Source of the DNA: G963675935 sp963719005 | GTDB taxonomy: Bacteria > Planctomycetota > Planctomycetia > Pirellulales > Thermoguttaceae | Assembly: GCA_963719005.1 (NCBI GenBank) | Contig: CAVRAR010000014.1 | Span: 1,584,467 to 1,648,466, forward strand | Length of the DNA: 64,000 nt | Reading direction: 5' to 3' | Shown here: piece by piece, positions 18,395-27,153 of the stretch | Position numbering within the stretch: the first letter of the stretch is position 1 | Layout: the number at the start of each line of letters is the position of its first letter | The notes under the pieces: model-generated | What the model saw: only the letters and a program-made list of their open reading frames with translations | The model's database searches: none | Told to the model about the DNA's origin: nothing | Translations under genes and position numbers: made by a program

Positions 18395-18964
18395 ATGAGC
18401 AAACACAAACGACAAGATCGCAAGAAGCGAAAGGCAAACGAACGCAACAAGCGACAAGCCGCCTTCAAGAGTAACCGTCCACATCTTTGCGGCGAATGCA
18501 GGGTGTGCTGCTACCATTTTCCCCTGCTCGACAAGCCCGCAAAACAGTGGTGCAAGCATTCGACACCAACGGGCTGCGATTGCTACAACGACCGGCCACC
18601 AGTCTGTCGGCAATATCAATGCGGCTGGCTGTTATGGAACACCCTTCCGAATTATCTCAGGCCGGATAAGTCGGGCATCATCATCACACGCCGCTTTGCG
18701 TTCAAAGGGCATCTGGTTGTGTTTCTTTCCGAATTCAGGCCGGGTGCGTTATCCACCGCAATAGGAAGTGAATTGATTGCCAATTTGAAACGATGCAAGA
18801 TCATCATCGCCACCACAGAACAGGACGGCGTCGGATTCCGTTGCAGGCACGTCGGAATCAATCAGGACGAACTCGAAGAACTGTTCGACGCACTTCACGC
18901 CGATTCCACCACAGAAGGTCAACTGCTCGTTGACCACAACTCACACTTCAGTTTTGCAGGCTAA
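18395..18964 (+). CDS. YkgJ-like cysteine-cluster protein
   Basis: The 189-residue product has a very basic N-terminus (KHKRQDRKKRKANERNKR) and then the cluster CGECRVCCYHFPL, CKHS, CDCYNDRPPVCRQYQCGW. This Cys pattern is that of the YkgJ/UPF0153 family, thought to bind zinc or iron; no reaction is established. The start at 18395 is chosen over an in-frame upstream codon because coding character begins there. Confidence 0.6.
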   Translation: MSKHKRQDRKKRKANERNKRQAAFKSNRPHLCGECRVCCYHFPLLDKPAKQWCKHSTPTGCDCYNDRPPVCRQYQCGWLLWNTLPNYLRPDKSGIIITRRFAFKGHLVVFLSEFRPGALSTAIGSELIANLKRCKIIIATTEQDGVGFRCRHVGINQDELEELFDALHADSTTEGQLLVDHNSHFSFAG

Positions 18965-18967
18965 TAA

Positions 18968-19195
18968 ATGAACGAGTTCACCTACCGCCGATCCGGCACC
19001 TGCGGCTGCGAGATCATCGACGCCGATGGGCGGGTTTTCGCCTGGGCGGTCGATGCCGGATCGGCGGCGGCAATAGTGGCGGCGTTGATGGGTGCCGGTT
19101 TCTCTCGCCCCGCCCCATGCCATTTGGACAATCTCCCCTGCGGGGCGATTGAGCGAACCGGAGGTTTCAGTCATCCATCTACTGCAAAGGATTAA
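18968..19195 (+). CDS. Small protein, 75 aa; paralogue of 17871 extended by a repeat element
   Basis: The first ~40 residues match the protein at 17871-18017. After AAIVAALMGAG the two diverge, and from about 19087 the codons are read out of a family C repeat (SRPAPCHLDN, PCGAIER). The C-terminus therefore seems to be repeat DNA captured as coding sequence. Function unknown. Confidence 0.5.
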   Translation: MNEFTYRRSGTCGCEIIDADGRVFAWAVDAGSAAAIVAALMGAGFSRPAPCHLDNLPCGAIERTGGFSHPSTAKD

Positions 19196-19198
19196 ACA

Positions 19199-19393
19199 AT
19201 GACACCAGAAGAGAAAACGAAAGAAATCCGCAAAGCAATGCGGAAGTGCGTAAACGATATGTCTTGGCACAAGCTTACCGAGTGTTGCCATGATTTTGAG
19301 ATTGTGAACGGTAGAGGAAACCGAGAGTTTTGGCGTATATCCGTCAAACGACTAACAGAGGCAAAGTACAACAGGGGACACATACGCAATTAG
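19199..19393 (+). CDS. Hypothetical protein, 64 aa
   Basis: Helical and charged (TKEIRKAMRKCVNDMSWHKL, EFWRISVKRLTEAKYN). It follows the previous stop by 3 nt, so it is probably co-transcribed. Not recognised. Confidence 0.4.
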   Translation: MTPEEKTKEIRKAMRKCVNDMSWHKLTECCHDFEIVNGRGNREFWRISVKRLTEAKYNRGHIRN

Positions 19394-19513
19394 AGCGGCA
19401 CTCCTGCCCGGAGGGGGATTGCAATCAGCACGAAGGAAACCAAACGGCGTGTGGCGGCGAGCGGACACTGCCAAGCCCATTACAGAACCGTCCGCACATG
19501 AAAGGTTCTTTGT

Positions 19514-19906
19514 ATGAAGCCCGAGACTGTTAGCGTGATTAGTTGCTCCCTCAACCCGGTGGAGATCGAGGATTCTCAATTGATTCCCGAGCGAATCAAG
19601 CCGTGGCTGCGAGACTTGATGACAGAGTGGATCGCAAGCCGCCATCAAGTCAAACCTGCCGATTATTGGCAGGATGGTGCCGGGAATCCGATGCCGGAAG
19701 TCCCACAGGAAGTATGGGATGATTTTGATGCAGCATCGCCCGAGCAGGTGGCAGCCGTGGTCAAAGCTTGCGTGGTCGCCCACTGGGCAACCGCTATTGC
19801 CTTGGCAAAGGAAGTCGCTGAAGGAACGGTCAAGGATGATATCGTGTACGACCGTATTGCCCATTGGTTCGGCAGTTGCGGCGAATTGGCGGTTTTGATT
19901 CTTTAA
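19514..19906 (+). CDS. Hypothetical protein, 130 aa
   Basis: A soluble, helix-rich protein (IKPWLRDLMTEWIASRHQVK; ASPEQVAAVVKACVVAHWAT). No motif is recognised. The GAAAGG about 10 nt before the ATG is a plausible RBS. Confidence 0.5.
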   Translation: MKPETVSVISCSLNPVEIEDSQLIPERIKPWLRDLMTEWIASRHQVKPADYWQDGAGNPMPEVPQEVWDDFDAASPEQVAAVVKACVVAHWATAIALAKEVAEGTVKDDIVYDRIAHWFGSCGELAVLIL

Positions 19907-19922
19907 CCCAAGGAGTTGTTTT

Positions 19923-20177
19923 ATGAGTGCTGAAAGTGGTGCGACAAAGGTCGTGCAGATTCGGCTCGAAAGGCAAGCCGTCGAAGAAGTATCCCTTGAG
20001 GTGCGTTGTCCAGCGGAGTGGGGCAAAGCAGCAATCGAATCCCAGGTACGGGATAATCTTGAGCGTCTGTTACGACATATCGGTGACAGTGATTGGGACT
20101 ATATGGACGACACCATTTCGTTAGTCGAGGTCGGTGCAGAGGTCGCTGGCGAGTGCGTGCAACTTGACCTGACCTAG
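19923..20177 (+). CDS. Hypothetical protein, 84 aa
   Basis: Starts 16 nt after the previous gene with AAGGAG as RBS. Predicted small alpha/beta protein (VVQIRLERQAVEEVSLEV; LERLLRHIGDSDWDYMDD). No family recognised. Followed by family C copy 2. Confidence 0.5.
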   Translation: MSAESGATKVVQIRLERQAVEEVSLEVRCPAEWGKAAIESQVRDNLERLLRHIGDSDWDYMDDTISLVEVGAEVAGECVQLDLT

Positions 20178-20201
20178 ACGAAAGCGGCATGGGCAAGGAC
20201 G

Positions 20202-20247
20202 CTCAGCCGCCCCGGCCTCATTCGTTGAGTGGGGCCAAGGCGACTGA
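20202..20247 (+). repeat. Hairpin repeat, family C copy 2
   Basis: Shares GCTCAGCCGCCCCGGCCTCA and a GTTGAGTGG loop with copy 1. The right arm reads GGGGCCAAGGCG, so the stem has an internal loop but keeps its ends. It lies 25 nt after a stop codon. Confidence 0.6.
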
Positions 20248-20316
20248 GATCATCGACCATCACTTGGGGTGATGGAAGGGGCCGGTCGCAGACTATTTCA
20301 AGAAAGGAAACAAGTC

Positions 20317-21504
20317 ATGGGTACTGGATACGGTTTTAAGGACTGCGTGGTGTGTGGAGCGAATGGGGCGATGTTGGAGTTAGCGGAGACTAACCGGCCA
20401 TTTATGGTCTACGAATGTTCTCGATGCGGCTACTACGAAGAGCACCGCCAGCACAACACGCTGATTGGATTTACCCGAGGGAATGATGACGAACTCAATC
20501 CGGCAATGTTTCGCAGGGTCGCTGAGTTGATGGACGAAGAACTGAGCAAGGCTCAGGAACCAGACAAAGACCCGTCATTGAATACTGACGAAGCCGCAAG
20601 TCACTCGGTTTCCGTTCCACCGGCGTGCAACGCTTTTGTTGACATTCTCGAAAAGGCTCTCGAACGCCGCCACGAGCCGGATGTTGCCAATGTGCTGGCG
20701 AAGATGTTCAGCAGCATTCAGTGGGAAGAAGTTGCGGCCCTGGGACTTGTAGATGAGTGGGCAGAGAGCATTACGGAGAAATACCAGCAGGAAGCGACTA
20801 TGACCGACGAAGCCGCACAATATTTACGCTGGAAATATGGACCGCCCTACGACGAAATGAAAGACCACGGCGTCGAGGTTGTGGCATTGAATTCCAAACC
20901 GACCGTACATGTCGTGTTTGTTCGGGGACCGGAAGTTGGCTATATCGAGAAAAGAGAGGACGGCACCTACAACGCCATCGCCCTGCTATCTAACCCGCCC
21001 GAATCGGAAGCCGAATTGAGACGGGAGGGTTTAACTCGTCAGGATGCCATTGATTTCATTGTGGGCGTGGCGGAACACCCGTTGACCGCCGAAGAAAACC
21101 GAACCTTTTTGGTTGTGTTGAATTATCTTGCCGACGAACCGGAATACTGGTCGGAGGAATTGAAAGTGATGGCCCGGATATACAATCGCCTAAATCCCTC
21201 CAACCCATGCGAATACGCAGACCGTTCGGAATCGGCAATGTTGGGTGTCTCCCCTGACGACGACGATTACGACTTTGCCTGTGGACTGCTTGGCGAAGGA
21301 CATTGGGAAGTCGAAGGTCATGCGGTGGCGGTGACCGACCCAGCGTGGTCCGACCGCTATGCTCCCTTCGAGAAATTACGAGACGCTATCGCCTCACAAG
21401 GCGAATTGCAGCCAGAGGATTTCACATGGTGCGAGTACCACGAGGTGGGACACTCGATCACATTGGTACGGACAGGCATCCATCCAGCAAGAACGGCAGA
21501 ATAG
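20317..21504 (+). CDS. Hypothetical protein with N-terminal zinc ribbon, 395 aa
   Basis: Residues ~9-42 form a zinc ribbon (CVVCGANG ... YECSRCGYYEEH). The rest is an acidic, helix-rich protein with no recognised domain; a middle stretch (VHVVFVRGPEVGYIEKREDG) looks like beta strands. The ATG at 20317 follows AGAAAGG and is preferred over the open frame from 20269. It might bind nucleic acid through the ribbon, but that is inference. Confidence 0.55.
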   Translation: MGTGYGFKDCVVCGANGAMLELAETNRPFMVYECSRCGYYEEHRQHNTLIGFTRGNDDELNPAMFRRVAELMDEELSKAQEPDKDPSLNTDEAASHSVSVPPACNAFVDILEKALERRHEPDVANVLAKMFSSIQWEEVAALGLVDEWAESITEKYQQEATMTDEAAQYLRWKYGPPYDEMKDHGVEVVALNSKPTVHVVFVRGPEVGYIEKREDGTYNAIALLSNPPESEAELRREGLTRQDAIDFIVGVAEHPLTAEENRTFLVVLNYLADEPEYWSEELKVMARIYNRLNPSNPCEYADRSESAMLGVSPDDDDYDFACGLLGEGHWEVEGHAVAVTDPAWSDRYAPFEKLRDAIASQGELQPEDFTWCEYHEVGHSITLVRTGIHPARTAE

Positions 21505-21843
21505 GAAGAACTGAATCCGAACATGATGTTGGGATTCAGCCCATTGGCCGACGCCATTCGGTCACTCGGCTGCGTCCCAACGGAAGACTCAGGAGCGAAA
21601 GTCATTTACAGGGAAACAAAAGAATGAACCGCAAATCGATTTGCAATTATTTTCTTTTTCTGATATACTCCGGCTATCAACTAATCCGCCTATCTAAAGT
21701 GGCACGATGCCCTGACGGCGTGATTCTGGCCTCGCTGGCCAAACCCTTCCCGATCCTTCGCTTCGCATTGTTTGGTGCGTTTGTGGTTGTCGGGAAAGCC
21801 GATGGAGCGGCCAAATATATTTTCTTTTTCTTTGTTGAGGTGA
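21505..21843. other. Gap with a candidate promoter
   Basis: No gene seen. TTGCAA (21641-21646), a 17-bp spacer and TATACT (21664-21669) make a good sigma70-like promoter for the gene at 21847. The leader of about 170 nt holds two T-rich tracts (TTTTCTTTTTC-type) and a small CTGGCC/GGCCA hairpin. Confidence 0.45.
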
Positions 21844-21846
21844 GTG

Positions 21847-22146
21847 ATGACTTCTGTATGCGGTGTGCGAGCATTGACTGCCGGTGACATCCGACAGCGT
21901 GCGGAGAGTTGGTTTGATTGGGATGAGGTTCGGCTCATTTGTGGCGAGCAGTGCTTCTCCTTGGAATTGGGCTGCAATCGCTACCATGATTTCGACTGGA
22001 CTGACGCAGCCGACTTCAAGTTGATGCTCGAAGAAATGGGCGATGATGAGCCGCTCCGTTTTCGCTGTGACGGGCGAAGCGTCGTTGCCGTCGGCGTTGA
22101 GGACGAGGGCGAGCCGTTTCTGGTGGTAGAGGAGGTGGAGGCATGA
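21847..22146 (+). CDS. Hypothetical protein, 99 aa
   Basis: Small acidic alpha/beta protein (DIRQRAESWFDWDEVRLICG; DAADFKLMLEEMGDDEP). GTG at 21844 and ATG at 21847 are adjacent; ATG is used, with TTGAGGTG as RBS. It overlaps the next gene by ATGA. Not recognised. Confidence 0.5.
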   Translation: MTSVCGVRALTAGDIRQRAESWFDWDEVRLICGEQCFSLELGCNRYHDFDWTDAADFKLMLEEMGDDEPLRFRCDGRSVVAVGVEDEGEPFLVVEEVEA

Positions 22147-22574
22147 AGAAAAGCATGAAGACGCAAGTCGCAAGCCTAAAGGGGAAACGGGCTGAATTGT
22201 TGATGAAGGTGTCGATGTTGAGTTCCCTGATGAGGGACTTACGGGTTGAGTCCGAGTGTCCCATTGAGGTCCGTCTGACCATGATTGGGCACATGACACT
22301 CGGTACCAAACATCGTAAACCGGCCTTCAACGGTGTAGCTCTTGCGGCGACCGTTATCGAGGACATGCTTTATGGTGCAGAGCCTGAGGTGATCTCTCGT
22401 TACGCTGTTTTGGCTGGGCAAGTCGTTATGGATTGGATTGACATCGAAAGCCAATTGTTGCTACTGGCGAGAAACCCGAAACTCAAGCCGTTACTTGCAT
22501 GTTTCGAGACTCTCGAACAGCCGCTTGGGTTCACGTTGGACTCTTCGGAGGTCTTTTGGGAAGAGGGGCAATAG
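22143..22574 (+). CDS. Hypothetical helical protein, 143 aa
   Basis: Predicted nearly all helix (VASLKGKRAELLMKVSMLSS; VISRYAVLAGQVVMDWIDIE) after a basic N-terminus. It is coupled to the preceding gene by an ATGA overlap. No family recognised. A family C element follows the stop. Confidence 0.5.
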   Translation: MKKSMKTQVASLKGKRAELLMKVSMLSSLMRDLRVESECPIEVRLTMIGHMTLGTKHRKPAFNGVALAATVIEDMLYGAEPEVISRYAVLAGQVVMDWIDIESQLLLLARNPKLKPLLACFETLEQPLGFTLDSSEVFWEEGQ

Positions 22575-22580
22575 CCGAAT

Positions 22581-22640
22581 GGTGTGGGCACGGACTCGCC
22601 CCGCCCCTGCCCACGGTCAAAGGTGGGTGCGGGCCGGTCG
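22581..22640 (+). repeat. Hairpin repeat, family C copy 4 (divergent)
   Basis: Carries the GACTCGCCCCGCCCC core shared with copies near 19109 and 23063, followed by a GGTGGGTGCGGGCCGG right arm. It sits directly after a stop codon, as the other intergenic copies do. Confidence 0.5.
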
Positions 22641-22726
22641 AGGTGCTGCCGATCACTTGTTGCGATTGGTGGTGTCGGGCCAAAAAACAGAAAGTTCTTA
22701 CTCATATACATAAGGAGGTAAACAAC

Positions 22727-23041
22727 ATGTTATCTGATTTACTGTGTGAAGCATTGCAAGAGATTGAATACTACGAAAGGGAATGTCCCAACATTGATTT
22801 CCCTGCGGCTGAACAAGTCCGCAGGCTGAAGATCGAGATGCGACTGTTACAACTCCACTATGATCTTCCACCTCCCGTTGCTAAGCAATACACCCCCGCT
22901 GACTACGATTGGGTGCGGACGGAAGCCTTGAAGCGAGCCGAGACAAAAGCCTCCCATCAATTCAGTGAGGTGATCGATGAATGTATTGCTGAACTCGGGG
23001 TCAAGAAGATCGATGTTTGGGAAACAGCACGCAAAAGCTAA
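22727..23041 (+). CDS. Hypothetical protein, 104 aa
   Basis: A textbook RBS (AAGGAGG, 22712-22718) fixes the ATG at 22727, although the frame is open from 22499. The product is helical (EALQEIEYYERECPNIDFPA; VRRLKIEMRLLQLHYDLPPP). Not recognised. Confidence 0.55.
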   Translation: MLSDLLCEALQEIEYYERECPNIDFPAAEQVRRLKIEMRLLQLHYDLPPPVAKQYTPADYDWVRTEALKRAETKASHQFSEVIDECIAELGVKKIDVWETARKS

Positions 23042-23043
23042 GA

Positions 23044-23095
23044 ATGGGCAGGTCAAGGACGACCTCGCCCCGCCCATGCTCACCGGTGACGCTAG
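23044..23095 (+). repeat. Hairpin repeat, family C copy 5
   Basis: Starts ATGGGCA..AAGGAC and contains GACCTCGCCCCGCCCATG, matching copies 2 and 4. It begins 3 nt after a stop codon. The following ~250 bp to the iterons contains no gene that I can support. Confidence 0.5.
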
Positions 23096-23347
23096 GGCAA
23101 TAATCTGCGGCGATGGGCTCGTGAGCATGGCAGAGTATGCCGTGATGTGCCGCTGCGGGATACATTCCATGCACAGCCAAAGCCCGCAGGGCCGAAGGCC
23201 CTGGCGGGCAATGCCAACACAGTCGAATGCATGGGAGATGGGGGTGCGGGGGCTTGGCCCCCGCTTCACATCGCTCCGCAGTAATCTTACTTCGCAACTT
23301 AAGTTCAACTTACACAATTATATGAAGCTAATAGAAGTTTATTGTAT

Positions 23348-23476
23348 CGGATTCCAGGACACTCATCTCACGGATTGTAGGACAAGCCTATCGGTTTTTG
23401 GGACAAGTCTATCGGATTCTGACTCATCATCTCACGGATTATAGGACAAGGCTCTCGGAAAGTAGGACAACCCTCC
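23348..23476 (+). repeat. Six iterons, candidate replication origin
   Basis: Six direct repeats start at 23348, 23371, 23392, 23413, 23435 and 23456, spaced 23, 21, 21, 22 and 21 bp (two helical turns). The consensus is CGGATT.TAGGACAAG.CTAT; copies 1 and 4 diverge in the right half. They end 14 bp before the ATG of the two-winged-helix protein at 23490. Iterons next to a winged-helix Rep gene are the standard layout of theta-replicating plasmids. Confidence 0.75.
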
Positions 23477-23489
23477 AGGCAGGATAAGC

Positions 23490-24464
23490 ATGAACAACCA
23501 GGAAAGATTAGCCCTCAGGGACAAATTGTTCGGCAAGAAGCGAAAGCTGTGGCTGTGGTTCTCCACCCCAAACACGCCGCTCAAGTTGTCAGCGATGATG
23601 GTGTATGGCTATAGGGTCTACCAATCGGAATACGAAGCCGCCGTACCCCGAATACGCAAGATCGCCAAAGCCACTGGACTCAGCAAACAAACCATCGCCA
23701 CTGCGGATCAGCAACTGCTGGACGTGGGGCTGCTGGACTCGGATCGCTGTGTGATCCAGCCGCCCGATGGCTGGTTCCTCAAAAAGAAAAATGAAACCAT
23801 CGCCAAATTGGGTGACAGACATTGGCGACATGGCTACACGAACTGGGAACTCTACATCCGACACCCCAATAGCCAGATTACCCACGTTCAGGCAGCCCTG
23901 CTGAGCCTTTTGTGGCACTGTTTCGCCACCAATTACGAGCCTCGGGAAGGGTGGTCGGTCGCATACTTGGCGACAATTCTCCGCTGTCGCTGGGAGACCG
24001 TGCGGGAAGCCCTGCAAGTTCTGGAAGTCCGGGGAGCCCTTCAGCACAAAATCACCAAAGAGAACGGGCTGACATTCAGCTTACGGCGACTTTCGGAAAC
24101 CCAACTTGCATGGTTCCAAGAGGCCGGATCGCAAGAATATGTTCAGAAGGATTGCAGCATCGGGTATTGCGATGAAATCGTGGCGGATACCTCCGGTGTT
24201 CGTGGCCCGCCGAAGACGACGGTGGACAATTTGGCAAACTCGCTGCAACGAGACGGGGTCAAGTATGAACTGGCCTACGAATATGCTGCGGCGATTGTGA
24301 ACAGCACGGATTGGGACACCCATTGGCACGAAATCGGCATCTACATTCACCGACGCTTGGAGCACTTACGGATGCCAGAACGAATTCCGGCCATCGAGGA
24401 ACTGGTGAAGCAAGCAAAGGACGGCACTCTCCAGAAAACGGTCCTAGATAGCATGGGGCTTTAA
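23490..24464 (+). CDS. Two-winged-helix replication initiator-like protein
   Basis: The 324-residue product has one helix-turn-helix near residues 45-85 (RIRKIAKATGLSKQTIATAD, DQQLLDVGLLDSDR) and a second near 145-200 (WSVAYLATILRCRWETVREA, LQVLEVRGALQHKI). Two tandem winged helices of this kind occur in plasmid Rep and DnaD-like replication proteins. The C-terminal ~100 residues contain a DnaD-like helical tail (YELAYEYAAAIVNSTDWDTH). Together with the iterons just upstream it is best read as the Rep protein that binds them; its own promoter may overlap the iterons, giving autoregulation. Confidence 0.6.
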   Translation: MNNQERLALRDKLFGKKRKLWLWFSTPNTPLKLSAMMVYGYRVYQSEYEAAVPRIRKIAKATGLSKQTIATADQQLLDVGLLDSDRCVIQPPDGWFLKKKNETIAKLGDRHWRHGYTNWELYIRHPNSQITHVQAALLSLLWHCFATNYEPREGWSVAYLATILRCRWETVREALQVLEVRGALQHKITKENGLTFSLRRLSETQLAWFQEAGSQEYVQKDCSIGYCDEIVADTSGVRGPPKTTVDNLANSLQRDGVKYELAYEYAAAIVNSTDWDTHWHEIGIYIHRRLEHLRMPERIPAIEELVKQAKDGTLQKTVLDSMGL

Positions 24465-24925
24465 TAAGAAAAGTGTTCTTTCCCTGTACGGTTGCTGCAA
24501 AGGAGTTAAATCACCGAGGAGCAGCCAAAGAGCCTTTGAAAAGAGTGCAGTGCTACACCCCATTATTAAAGACAAGCCTGGAACACGACCCTAGTCAATT
24601 ATTTGCCTAAGGTGCCGACCGCATTTTCCAGCATCGGGCTGTAGACGCCCAATCGTTTATTTTAATTTCGCCGCCCGGCATGGTGTTCCGAGCCGTTTTC
24701 CCTCTAAGAATTGAAAATAATGAACGTGGCGGCTTCTGAGGGGCATCGATGAGGAGGCGAGCCTTGCCGATGGGACGAGGGGAGACAGATGGAAAGGCGG
24801 AAAACCGAAACCGTCCTTCCCAGAGTGGAACCGGAACGCCACTTATCCTCTGTCGCCTGGGTGCCAGATCAAAGGAAGATCGGCTATACTGCCAGGATCA
24901 ACACATTCACTCAGGAAAATCCATC
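24465..24925. other. Gap with no recognised feature
   Basis: About 460 bp without a gene I can support. An open frame from 24749 runs into the next gene but lacks coding character before its signal peptide. No terminator or RNA gene is evident. Confidence 0.4.
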
Positions 24926-26512
24926 ATGAGCCAACTCAGATGGTTATTGGCGTGCCTTGCCGCCTTCATCCCGGCAACGGCTGTGGCCCAGCAGCCCAAA
25001 CCCAAGGCAATGGTTGGAGCCTACTTCTTCGACGGCTGGAGTGGCGGGACCAACGAAATCCACATCACCAAGCTGCTGACAACCGAGTATGCCGACCGCA
25101 AGCCTGTCTGGGGTTGGAAAGACGACACCGTGGAGATCATGCAGAAGCAGATCGACTATTGTGCCGACCACGACATTGCCTTTTGGGCTTTCGACTGGTA
25201 CTACCCCGAGGAAAAGACCAAGACGACGCCGCTCAATAACGCCCTCGGATTGTATCTCAAGGCTCCCAATTGCCGACGATTGAAGTTCTGCCTACTGGTG
25301 GCAAATCACGAAGGCTTCCGCATTGGGCCGAAGGACTGGGACACCTGTTGCGAGAAGTGGATCGAACTCTTTCAGAAACCAAGCCATCTGCGATTGGACG
25401 GGCAGCCGCTCTTGATTATTCTCTCGTCCGATGAATTACAAAAAGCCTTCGGCAGCGTGGATGGTGTCCGCAAGGCATTGGATTCTTTACGGGACAAGGC
25501 GAAGAAGGTCGGACTGCCCGGCGTATCCATCGCCACCTGCACTAGCCCCGGAGGGCATTTGGGCGATCTCTCTCGCTCGGGCTATACGCTGCTGACCGGC
25601 TATAACTATCCTCTGGGCGTGTTCAACGGCAGTGGCAGCCAGCCATTCCGAAAACTGATCGAAGGCAGCCAAAGGATTTTCGACCAGTTTGCCGAGCAGA
25701 CTCCGCTCCCTTACATTCCGGTCATCACAGCCGGTTGGGATCGGCGGCCTTGGGAACAGGGGCAAATGCCGCCCGAGAAAATGTCGGTCTGGTATGCCGA
25801 CCGCACACCGCAACTGGTTGAAGAATTCATGCGGCTGGGCGTCCGCTGGATGGATAAGCATCCCGACAAGACCACGCCACAGCGGCTAATGCTGATCTAC
25901 GCCTGGAACGAAAACGGCGAAGGCGGATACTTGACCCCGACCAAGAAAGACGGCACCGAGTATCTCAAGGCGGTGCAGCGGGCTGTGAGTGGGGAACCGA
26001 AACTGGTTCAGATCGAGGCCAAGGACAAGGATGGTGCGGATTTTGCGATGAGAGCGACGGAAACCGAGAGGGGCGACAAAACCTCCACGATCACGGTGAT
26101 CCGCAAAAAGAGGCTTGGTTCGGTTGGCTCAAGTATGTTCGTCATGCAAGCCTTCTATGAAATCGCCAAGGCAAGGAAATGCGAATACTTCGTCAACTTG
26201 AAAGAATGGGACGACAAGGAAGGACACCGAATCTATATCGGTGGGTTCACCAAAAAGAAAGATGCCGACCTCAAGCGGGAATTTGGCGACCAGTTTGAAT
26301 ACAAGAACGAATCCGGCCAAGAGCGAAAGCTGTTGAGCGTTTCACAGTTTGCCCCCTTGATTGAACAAATGCGAGGAGCCGCCAAACCGTCTGCCGATTC
26401 CAAGAAGGAGCAGCCCAAGGATGGAAGGATTGAGATTCAGGGCGATCAGCGGGATCGAATCGTTACGGAACTTGAAAGCATGGGCTATCGAGTGAAGCGA
26501 GTTGGAGGATGA
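24926..26512 (+). CDS. Secreted GH99/WbsX-like protein with extra C-terminal domain
   Basis: The ATG at 24926 starts a clear signal peptide (LRWLLACLAAFIPATAVA, then QQ). The mature N-terminal ~340 residues match the WbsX/GH99-like TIM-barrel group: AMVGAYFFDGWSGG, IDYCADHDIAFWAFDWYYPE, PVITAGWDRRPW and LIYAWNENGEGG. In the GH99 group acidic residues in these loops do the chemistry, so action on an alpha-linked glycan is plausible. The C-terminal ~150 residues contain a small alpha/beta unit (MQAFYEIAKARKCEYFVNLK, YIGGFTKKKDADLKREFG) and a Lys/Gln-rich linker that I do not recognise. Confidence 0.7.
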   Translation: MSQLRWLLACLAAFIPATAVAQQPKPKAMVGAYFFDGWSGGTNEIHITKLLTTEYADRKPVWGWKDDTVEIMQKQIDYCADHDIAFWAFDWYYPEEKTKTTPLNNALGLYLKAPNCRRLKFCLLVANHEGFRIGPKDWDTCCEKWIELFQKPSHLRLDGQPLLIILSSDELQKAFGSVDGVRKALDSLRDKAKKVGLPGVSIATCTSPGGHLGDLSRSGYTLLTGYNYPLGVFNGSGSQPFRKLIEGSQRIFDQFAEQTPLPYIPVITAGWDRRPWEQGQMPPEKMSVWYADRTPQLVEEFMRLGVRWMDKHPDKTTPQRLMLIYAWNENGEGGYLTPTKKDGTEYLKAVQRAVSGEPKLVQIEAKDKDGADFAMRATETERGDKTSTITVIRKKRLGSVGSSMFVMQAFYEIAKARKCEYFVNLKEWDDKEGHRIYIGGFTKKKDADLKREFGDQFEYKNESGQERKLLSVSQFAPLIEQMRGAAKPSADSKKEQPKDGRIEIQGDQRDRIVTELESMGYRVKRVGG

Positions 26513-26530
26513 GTGCGATGACGGACATCA

Positions 26531-27004
26531 ATGGTGACCGGCTGCAATGCATCGAAATCCACCCCAACGAGCCGATGGGATCGTGTGATGGATAATCGGA
26601 ATGGCCAGTGCGAACTCTTTTCTCGATGTGGCGATGATTTGCCCGAATGTCCCCATCGCTGGAATCGGTCTGCACGACGATCCATCACCCCAGGGGATTG
26701 GCTCTCCATTGAGCATGAGGGCAGAACCGTTATCGGCATGATCTATCGATGCCAGGATGAGACATTTACGTTTGTGTTCTGGGACAATCTCATTCTGCGA
26801 TTTGGCACAACGACACGGGATCGCATCGGCCCGTGGGACGAGGAACTGACGGACCTGTTCAGGGGACAAATAGCAGTTGCCCCCAACTACCTTGAGAAGT
26901 GTATCGCTGCCTGGGTAATGCAGCCCGAGAAGCCCGTCAAGACAAAATGGAAATCAGGGAAGGACGAACCAATCAAGGTGCAACAACGCCTCTTCCCTGA
27001 ATAG
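26531..27004 (+). CDS. Hypothetical protein, 157 aa (or 138 from a later start)
   Basis: Residues after MDNRNGQC show coding character, with two Cys/His pairs (CELFSRCGDD, ECPHRW) and a beta-rich part (GDWLSIEHEGRTVIGMIYRC; FTFVFWDNLILRFG). The start may be 26588 instead of 26531. No family recognised. Confidence 0.45.
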   Translation: MVTGCNASKSTPTSRWDRVMDNRNGQCELFSRCGDDLPECPHRWNRSARRSITPGDWLSIEHEGRTVIGMIYRCQDETFTFVFWDNLILRFGTTTRDRIGPWDEELTDLFRGQIAVAPNYLEKCIAAWVMQPEKPVKTKWKSGKDEPIKVQQRLFPE

Positions 27005-27153
27005 GGTGGGCACTGACCAGCGTTTTCCATTTTTTCCGCCCAATGCTTATCTCCTGCCGGAAGCAGCATTCGGCGTTATACCCAACAGCGGAATTCGCCA
27101 TAATAAGTGGAGCCAGTCCAGCACCGAGATAGGCCGATAATCGGGAGATTCCA

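Noticed and set aside
23348..23476. CRISPR array
   Set aside because: Repeats are contiguous at 21-23 bp with no unique spacers, and no cas gene is present; iterons fit better.
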